Shown: one piece after another, positions 55,571-64,000 of the stretch
How the letters are laid out: every line of letters starts with the position of its first letter
How positions within the stretch are numbered: position 1 is the first letter of the stretch
Assembly: GCA_016648135.1 (NCBI GenBank)
Contig: JADDOH010007960.1
Coordinates: 1-64,000 of the forward strand
Origin: Agrypnia vestita
Lineage: Eukaryota > Arthropoda > Insecta > Trichoptera > Phryganeidae
Reading direction: 5' to 3'
Length of the DNA stretch: 64,000 nucleotides
The notes under the pieces: model-generated
Told to the model about the DNA's origin: nothing
Seen by the model: only the letters and a program-made list of their open reading frames with translations
The model's database searches: none
Program-made: the position numbers and the translations under genes

Positions 55571-57351
55571 CTGTAGGGACAGAAACAATAATGTAAGAAA
55601 TTTGTCGGATTGAAGATTTATTAAGTATGGCAGGAGTAGAGAGCGTTGAATATTATAAAAGCTTCAGGCAAAATCATAAAATAAAATTGGATTAACACAA
55701 ACAATGATTTACGTATAAATAATTATTTAAATTTGTCTTTAAAAAAAAAGCAAATATGACTGGGAATTTTGCATTCAAAACTCAGAAAATAATGGCATTT
55801 TAAAAATAGCAAAGAAAGAAAATAAACTTGGAATAGGGGGTCAAAATTGTATGACATCACATAAGTGATAAAAAGCACGTTAGTTAAAACTCATTAAACA
55901 AAAAACTCAGCTATCACAAAAATTAGTAATTGTTGATTTCATAATTGCATTTAGCCAAATAGCAATAAAATTTCGGTATATGTTTTAATAATTTGTAGCT
56001 GAAATTATGGATTTTTAAATAATAATAAAAGATATATCTCAATAAAACTGAACAAACGATTATTATTAAACTTAGATTGTTTTTTGCAATTGGTACAATG
56101 CTTTCGGTGAATGAATTTAGTGACTATTTAACATTCATGCATTTGTACAAGCAAAAGTGCAATTTCAGTGACACAACTCCACACAACCACACGGAGCGGT
56201 GCTCAGTGCTAGAACATAGGAGTTGCACTTAAGGTAGATCCGGTAATTAAACTAGACAATTATACCCAGAAATTCCTCAGGATAATATTATCTTTATAGT
56301 AATTGCATAGCTTACATATGTAGGTACACTGTCCAACGCTTACGTCTGAGAAGGATCATCGTGTATGTTGGACGGCAAATGCCTTCGAATATTGTACAAA
56401 AAATAATTATTATAAATCTACACAATAAAAAATATGAGTTAATAATTTTTATTTAAATAAGTCGTATAAACGTAAAACTATTTTATGATATATAAAATAA
56501 TGGTAAACATGCTATATATAACATTACTGCAACCTTAGATTCCGAAGTATAGTTTGTTTAAAATAGAAGTAAACTGAAAAAAAGCCATAGAAAACATACA
56601 TTACAAGAATGCAGAGAGGAAAATCAGAAATAGAAACAAAAAGAGATATAAAAAATATACATAAATCACACAAAATAATAAAAAAAAAAATCAACACACC
56701 GCACAAGCACAGAAGCAAGACAGAAAATACAAGGAGTGAGGCAGATAATCACACTCACCCTCCTCTTGTAGAAGACAACGATTCTCTCCTCGCTTTATTC
56801 TTTACAATCTCTTCGTACTAAAGTTTCCTCAGAAACAATTTTTGAACGCTCTATTTAGATTTAGAGACTGTCCTACAAGAAGCGTCCGATGTCGGGTCAC
56901 CCAGTCTGGCGCTTATTATCGGCGAGAGAAGTTTCTAGCAGAAGTGACCTCCACCTGTTAACTCAGACAATACACAACAAGAGACAGAATACACAGACGA
57001 CAAGCAAATATTCAGAGTCAACCCAAACACTAGTGGTGACAGTCACAGTACCAAGATATTCCAAAGCATTTGCATGAATACTGCCATATGTCAAAAAACG
57101 CCTAGATTTAAATTTGATAAGCCCTTTCAATGCGTAACTCATGGGTATACTTCGATGACTTAGTAACACAAAAACCTTTTCATAAACTATCAGGCCTTCA
57201 GAAGACGGAAACGCGTGTTTTCTTCATTGATTTTTTTAACATTGATTTTATATTTTTACATTGATTTTTACCTCACTAAAAGCAATAACAAAACAAAATT
57301 TTTAGCCGTATATAAATAGCGCTTTCTCTTTTACACCGCAAAACACAATAA
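55571..57351. other. Likely intron of the furin-like gene; no exon recognised
   Basis: A moderately GC-rich stretch at 56740-57000, read on the minus strand, has AATAAAGCG (about 56800) and could be an LTR remnant, but no partner was seen. No furin exon (catalytic Asp, His or Ser motifs, or further Cys-rich repeats) was found. Confidence 0.45.
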
Positions 57352-57778
57352 TATACAGGATGTCCCGTATCTCGATGTCAAGCCGAAATCGGGTGATAGG
57401 CCAAGTCATAATAGTTATCAGAAAAATATTAAAAAAAATCTACGTCATGTGTTTTAAAAATAAAAAGCATTTTAAAAAATAAAAAAAAGTATATTCACTC
57501 TTGTTGCTACAAATCTTTATTTTTCTTCATTTTTTTTTTATTATGTAATCCTGTAATCCTGAATAATGCCTCTGTAAACTTTTGTCCAAAATTAAAAGCC
57601 AACTGCTCCAGCTTGGAAGAAAATGTCACTTTTTGACCAAACCAAGTATTCAAAATCAATACTTTGCCCAGTTTTAACTGACTGTTTTTTATTTTTTAAA
57701 ATAATTTTCTGATAACTATTATGACTTGGCCTATCACCCGATTTCGGCTTGACGTCGAGATACGGAACAACCTGTATA
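57352..57778. mobile_element. MITE family M7 with ~85-bp near-identical inverted repeats
   Basis: Left TATACAGGATGTCCCGTATC, TCGATGTCAAGCCGAAATCG, GGTGATAGGCCAAGTCATAA is repeated in reverse at 57700-57778 with only a few changes. The arms start (A)CAGG(A/T)TGT. Interior non-coding. ATA may be the target duplication. Confidence 0.87.
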
Positions 57779-60700
57779 AATATGGTTATATTTTAACTTC
57801 AAACTCGAAAATTTCTTTATAATAAGATTAAAACCGTTTATTATGAATTAATCTACATAATAAAACCAAAACGCATTTTATGTGCTTGGGTTTTTGTGTT
57901 ATTATATCAAGTCATCGAACTGATATTTTTATATAAACTGAGAGTTTGGTAGTCTATTTTATTTCTAACAAATTCGCTAAATTTAAATAGTCATAACTAG
58001 AAAGACTCTTTCCATAAGTCATTCTCATATATTACGACATATTAAGATATAATCTAAGGCGTGCGAATATTGGTGATTGCTTGAAATATTTAAATACCTA
58101 ATTCTAAATATATTAAAATTTTTAAGGGAATGATAAAGCTTTTTATTCGGCTTCTGTTTTGGAAAAAAATCTCTTGGTACAATGATAGTCGTGATAGCGT
58201 TATTGATTGTGGCAACACTAAAGAAAATTTGAAAAATGGATTATGGGGCAGGAACTACTGGATTCTATCCTAAATATTTTAATTTCCCTTACTTACCAAA
58301 GTTAATACACAAAACAATTGGGATGTTTTATAATAATATGTTTTTAGAAATGAAAATTAAATCGTTTAACATAAAATTATTTTCGGTAGGTTTATTAATT
58401 AACTGTAGAATGCACGCAAAAATAATTTTGTGAATACGTGAAAATTAAACAACAGTAGAATTACATGAGAAGTTATGTTACAGGGATTTTCTAAGTGATC
58501 AGGAAAGTTGGCACAGGTCGGGAATATTTTTGGTTAAAAAGAAACATTTTTTGAAAATGTTAAGCAAAAACTATATTATACTACTGTAAACACAAGTTCG
58601 TTTGGTTAAAACCACTACATTTAAACCAAGTGAATTTATTTTTGTTCATTTTAATTTACAAATTATATTATTGAAACTGATCCATTAAATGTGAAGTTTT
58701 ATTTTACTTATTTTTTAAAGATTTATACAAAATAGGAAATAGGATGAGACCAGAAGTGAGTCAAGTGAATTTTAATTTTGTAATTCTAGAATTAATCATA
58801 CCACGTTAAAAAAATTATGTGTGGGATTTTTTTAAATATATGCATATATGAGTTTCTCATTGCGTAAAATAAGAGTAATACGATACGATATTGAGATTTT
58901 TTTTTTAAAACAGTTATAGAAGTGAGTTAATTAATAAAAGTTAATGAAAAGGTTTTTTAAAATATTAGAAGAAGAAACTGAAAAGCATAAAAATAAATAT
59001 ACTATTGTACAAAATAAATATGTTATACGCAAGACTGACAAAGATACACAGCATATACAAAATTTATAGCGTAAAAATATGTATACTTCCAATATTAAAT
59101 ACAAAAAATTATTTATGTTTTTTATAATATTTTTATTTTATTTAATTAGCTAAAATAAGACATTTTTGCGATGATGAATATTTAAAATTGTTCTGAATTC
59201 GAATATCTCGGTAAAATAAATAAATTGATTTAGCTAATAAACCCCAGTAGTTCGTTACTTTAAATAAAATGTGTCATCACATTTCGATTTTCGAACAATG
59301 ATATAAGGGTATAATACAAAGCAACGAGAAATATGAAATCTGTCAATTAACATTGAGAAAATCTAAATTTGTAAACGGCATTCAGCACTGAGCGAGCAAG
59401 TGAATTTGACTGGAGCTATTAAAACTATTACGAATAACTCAAAAACAATACAAAATATTTTAAACTCAAAAATTGCTTTTGAATTATTTAAATGAAAAGC
59501 ACTGCATTTGAAAAGCGGATTAAAGCATATATTTGATAAATATCTAATTTGAATTGTGATTAGGATACTTTTATTAAATTAATTTTATTTCAGGTATTAA
59601 GGATAGAATAAAATTTAAGTATAAGAAAGCAATTATTAACAGAGATATATTAAAAACTAAACTTTAAGTTAAATATTAAAAATAAAAATTAAATAATGAA
59701 AATAATAAATGTAAGGGTTGTCACAATAAAACAAAATTAGTAATTTATGTATTAAAACATTTCACAGTTTATTGTATTATTTAAGTCTTTCGTAGGTTAT
59801 AGTTTTTAAATATATATACATTTATATAAAGTACAGTACAATTACTGTTTTTCTTCGATCCTTCACCGAAATAAACAACAACATACAAACATGAAAACAC
59901 ACGTTTATGTTAACTAATGAAACGTGGTTTAACACAGTGGATTTGCTTACATATCAAAGGACAAACATAATTTAATAATTATTGTAGGTAATAAAAAATC
60001 GTCTAAATTGTAGGTTACAATCAATATTATAATTCAAATTATCTTTGGTTATTCTTAGAAATAAACCAAGAACGCAATCCTTTAAACAGAAAATTGGTTT
60101 GGATGAATTATTCTAAAATCATGCATGTTTTTCGGTATCAACCGATAAAATATAACATTTAAACATGTTATAAGTGATAAATGTCGAAGAAATTGAAGAA
60201 TGACGTTTCTCTACTAAATATTACAAAATTGTTTAAATTTATAAATTTTCAATATTAAAAAAATATATAAGTTAATTGTTCTGTTGAGTGTAATATAAAA
60301 ACAATGTTCAGGAAAAGAAAAAAATATATTTCAATACAAAAATCATATGAAAATAGAATAACAGAAAACATGAAGTAACAAGTTTGTCACTCGAATAATA
60401 AAAACCACTGTAAAATGTTCATCCAACAACCGTATAATATTATTTAAGTATTTATAATATCACAAACAATAAAGTGAAACATCGAAAGAGCTAAGTCTTC
60501 GAAATTTAATAATTCCATATTGTTTCATAAGATAATGTCCACATTTTCGGATTGTTTTGAAGAAAAAGAGCGTAGGTACATGATTTTCATAAATAAGTTT
60601 TTTCGGTACTACTTTCGTATACAAAAAAAATAATTTATTTACAAATGTAACGATTATACTTCACGTGAAAACTTTTTTCTTGAGGAGACCAAAATAAATT

Positions 60701-61218
60701 TAAGTTTACACAACGTTTTCAAAATGAGTAAAATTAAATGGAATGCAATGAGCATCTTAAAATACACAATTTTTAATACTGAATTTATTATTTATGGTAG
60801 TTTCAAAATATATCTAAAAAGGTAAAAAAAATACCATTATTTTCCTCTGAACCCGACAGACCGGTTCAGTGCCGTCTGCACATTCTTGTCAAACACTAAA
60901 TAACTCGTCAAGACAATAATTTGCCTCACCAGTTGAATATTAATTTTGCTCTTTTACTTCAAGTAACAAACCCCAAACCGCGATAATAATATCTACATTG
61001 ACTAACTTTTCGTACCGCCATCGTAATGCTAGAACTTATAAGTAATATTCACATGTTGGGTATGTTAGTTAATATTATTGGTAAAAGATATGTATTTAAA
61101 ATTTACTTATCTTTCAATGGATTACATTAAATATTATATAAAAGAAACAGCATTGAACAAGAATCGAGAATATGCACTTAAAGATCACATATGTAGACGA
61201 AAATGTTTTGACGGTCTC
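57779..61218. other. AT-rich intron-like DNA, no gene recognised
   Basis: No frame longer than background and no splice-flanked coding segment was seen. Confidence 0.5.
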
Positions 61219-61361
61219 TAAGGCCCGAATTCAGAGTCAATACTTAGATAACTTAAAGGTAGGTAGGCCTTAAAAGTGTTATTTTTTACTGAAAATTACG
61301 CTTTTAAGGCGTACCTTAACCTTTAGATCATCTAAGTATGGACTCTGAATTCGGGCCTGAG
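61219..61361. mobile_element. Short palindromic MITE, Harbinger-like ends
   Basis: GGCCCGAATTCAGAGTC at 61222 is mirrored by GACTCTGAATTCGGGCC at 61341-61357, extending with few mismatches over ~50 bp per arm. The 3-bp flanks TAA and TGA could be a decayed target duplication. Total ~140 bp. Confidence 0.82.
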
Positions 61362-62389
61362 CGTCAAATTATAAAATTACCTATCTAAGATACAATTATA
61401 AGAAAATATATATTATTGCATATAAATAAAGAACAGATTTAATAAAAATTACAACTTAAAATACATTTAGGAACACGTGGAAGTGTATAATTATTATTTT
61501 AAGTGTTGATCAAGAAAAAAATATTCACACAAATACAGTAGATATTTTGATGAAGAAGATCTAGACAAAATATATCCTTCCATCGTAAAAACCTTACCCT
61601 TCTAAACTAAAGAATTGCAAATTAACATGCTGAAATAACATTCAGTTAAATGATATCGTACATACAAAATACATAAGCCATGATTTGGAAGACATGTCAT
61701 TTCCATCGGAGGCATGTAAGCCATGCATTGGAAGACGTTCTTTAATTCTGTTTTATGTTAAGCTATATATAATAAACCTGTTGTATATCTGAACTCTATT
61801 GTTTTAAGGGTTACGCCCCCTTGACATTTTCCAAAAATGATTATTATTTTATTTAAGAGCAAACTTACCCCGAAAACAATAAATTGTGGGGGTTTAGGCT
61901 TTAAGCAGACTACGGGAAGTTTATTAACTTTGGATTATTCAACGATTACCGAAGCCAAAATAATAATGGAGGAATTTTGAATCAGGCCATGGCGGTCAGC
62001 AAGAAAAAGTGGCGTTTCTAAACAAAAATTTTCATATATAAAGAACTTTCAAATTTTTTTTCATGTATACACCAAAACTCAATAGTGAGAACACGTAATA
62101 TATTGAATTTCAGAAGACCAAGATAAACTTTTTCATAATAATACCGGTGGAAATGATTCTCCTTTAGGAACCAGGAAAAATTGAGAGTCCAATAGTAAAT
62201 ATATTCAAACAAAATATTCTAAAACAACAATGCTGCTTCAAAATAGACACTAGGCATGATGACAGTATTAAGGAACAAGTGATTTTAGAAAAGAAACTGT
62301 TGTGAAAGGACTGAGATTAATAAGATTTTCAATAAAATAAAAGTATAAAATATAATTAATATAAATTAACTTTTTAAAAAAAAAGTATA
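61362..62389. other. No gene recognised
   Basis: A minus-strand 64-codon frame (62018-62212) has no motif. Two near copies of ATAAGCCATG(A/C)(T/A)TTGGAAGAC occur at about 61674 and 61709. Confidence 0.45.
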
Positions 62390-63070
62390 AAATTCTGCGA
62401 TTGGCCATTTTAACTGAAAAACCGATCAGAGCGAATGACATCACGCCTAAGTAACCATCACCGTGTCTCTTGAACTGTTTTCATAGACACAATGTAATGT
62501 TTACTTAGGATTGACGTCACGTAGACGTCTGCGGGCGTTTTCGCGCGAAATTAAAAATAGGTACATGAAAATGCAATTATTTGTGTGAAAACTTATTTAT
62601 TTACTGAAATTATGTTATTTTCGGTAATAGTAGACGTGTACCTATATTATAGAAAGTTATTTCAAAATATGTCATCATGCCTATTGATAGATAAAGACAG
62701 AGCGAACGCAAGCCTTGAATTGTCGCGTCGGAATCACAAGACAGATAGAGAAGGGAGGGAAATGAGATGGCATGACAAGTTTACAATTTGTCTTAGCATG
62801 CCAATTTCTCCCTGAAAAATAGACGGCGGGCAGTCGAAAAAATATCAAAAATAAATTAGAAAATGCCTCGGAGTTATTTCGCGGTCTGGATGTTTTATTG
62901 AAAAGGGAAAAAACTTCATCTCCGAATGGACTCGCTCCGTCCAATTTTCTGAGAAACTTTCAAAACTGTGACATTGATTTATTGGTCGTCCTTTTAGATG
63001 AAAAGTGACGTCAGAGAGTAAGTACTATCTGATCGGAGAAACTTCTGCAAAAATTCTCGCGGAGATAATA
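62390..63070. promoter_or_regulatory. CpG-rich block with CRE and E2F-type palindromes
   Basis: TGACGTCA (perfect CRE) at 62512-62519 and 63006-63013, a near match TGACATCA at about 62438, and TTTCGCGCGAAA (palindromic E2F-type site) at 62539-62550. The block is GC-richer, repeat-free and non-coding in all frames. It may be an intronic enhancer or a promoter. Confidence 0.4.
62753..62813. other. Imperfect ~60-nt hairpin
   Basis: GGGAGGGAAAT...GGCATG...ACAAG pairs with TTTGTC...CATGCC...ATTTCTCCC, leaving asymmetric bulges. The size would suit a pre-miRNA, but I recognise no miRNA and the bulges are large. Confidence 0.3.
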
Positions 63071-64000
63071 TTAATAGAAAAAGTGTCGCGGGAGTTAGGA
63101 ATTCGAAAACCGATAGCTCTGGAGAAATGAGACAACTTTACATGAATTTTTGTTATTTATTTAAATTACTTTTGGAGATGAAAGAGAAACCTTGATTATC
63201 GTTATCGGTTAATAGGTTATCATTAAAAAATAGTATATCAGGAAATAATCACGTTTCTAGTTTTTTTTAAAATATGTTGTCATTTTGAAAACTTTTTTTT
63301 TACACTGACATTTTTTAATTTTCCCTATCCTGTGTTACTAAAGGATGCACATTTTGACATAGTCAGGATTGCCCGGAAACAAGCGACCGACCGCGCGAGG
63401 CATGAACGCGTAATCAAGAATTTACCGTAATTACGCCATTTTTTATGTAAGCGTACAAAGATAAATAAAATCATTTATCAGTATGAACAAATTTTTGATT
63501 ATTTTTATCGTGATACGTTTTTTTTAATGCAAGGTGTTTTACGTGCGACCGCAAGTGCACATTTTTGTACACGATTACTTTAAGGAAAGTCCAGCAAGCG
63601 AGCGAGTAAAAGGTGAAATAATAATATTTTGTACATATTACTCATATAATAAATAAAATAAACAAGCAATATACGAAAAATTATCTACTTTGAGTTGATT
63701 TTAGAGTAAGACGATATTACATAAATATTGAGAAGTTATAGACGTACATTTTTGTGGTCATTTTCAGGTGGTTTAGGTACAAGGAGTTTAGGAAAAAAGT
63801 TTATCCTGGTCTACGTCCTTCTTTTTCCCATTATTTTGTGTTTTATCGCTCTGTCGGGAAAAATATTTAAAAAAAAGAACAAAAAATATTTTAGAAATGC
63901 TTGCGACCTGTGCGCCACCTGAAGATAATTTTTTTTTATAACACCTTACTGTTTACCTTATACAAAAAATATGAAAGTAGGTAATTACCGACTTGAAAAA
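63071..64000. other. No gene recognised
   Basis: A 64-codon plus frame at 63728-63922 has a hydrophobic middle flanked by basic residues, but no start context or family. Otherwise AT-rich. Confidence 0.45.

Noticed and set aside
62753..62813. Pre-miRNA
   Set aside because: Bulges of about five bases on one side and no recognised mature sequence; kept only as a hairpin.

Overview
The window looks like AT-rich, intron-sized or intergenic DNA from an insect (arthropod) nuclear genome. It is dense in transposon debris, tRNA-derived SINEs, Helitron ends and LINE fragments, and it holds one clearly host-type exon with a canonical splice acceptor. No bacterial gene organisation, CRISPR array or rRNA was seen. 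The order within insects cannot be fixed from the sequence alone.

Layout. 1-4.0 kb is built from three local repeat systems: a 307-bp tandem pair, a 287-bp pair in which one copy contains an expanded 133-134-bp subrepeat, and three copies of a ~330-bp unit. 4.56-8.5 kb is a Ty3/gypsy LTR retrotransposon on the minus strand with intact gag and pol frames, a textbook -1 frameshift heptamer at the gag/pol junction, a probable 5' LTR and tRNA-Lys-like primer site, but no integrase core and no 3' LTR. 9-14 kb holds GC-rich uncharacterised repeat DNA, a tRNA-derived SINE and an inverted tRNA-like dimer. 14.4-15.0 kb is a non-autonomous PIF/Harbinger-type element. 18.0-18.7 kb is a dead LINE. 19.0-19.6 kb is a 278-bp tandem duplication with Helitron-type 3' ends, packed with perfect heat-shock-element arrays. 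22-51 kb is a patchwork of inverted-repeat (MITE-like) elements from at least seven families, SINEs, three more LINE 3' fragments, a possible LTR promoter with an HSE, two copies of an LTR-like repeat and a 129-bp x 8 tandem array (44.4-45.4 kb).

The only confident host gene sequence is the last coding exon of a furin-like proprotein convertase (54,894-55,570, minus). It encodes the end of the Cys-rich region, the transmembrane segment and a cytosolic tail with a tyrosine sorting motif and an acidic serine cluster. Its other exons would lie to the right, and I could not find them before position 64,000. The 55.6-64 kb stretch would then be intron, with two MITEs and a CpG-rich block at 62.4-63.1 kb carrying CRE and E2F-type palindromes.

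The window is therefore mainly a record of transposon activity at the 3' end of a furin locus. The observations most worth following are the Helitron-linked heat-shock-element arrays, the gag/pol frameshift site, the nested and inverted-dimer elements, and the CRE/E2F block.
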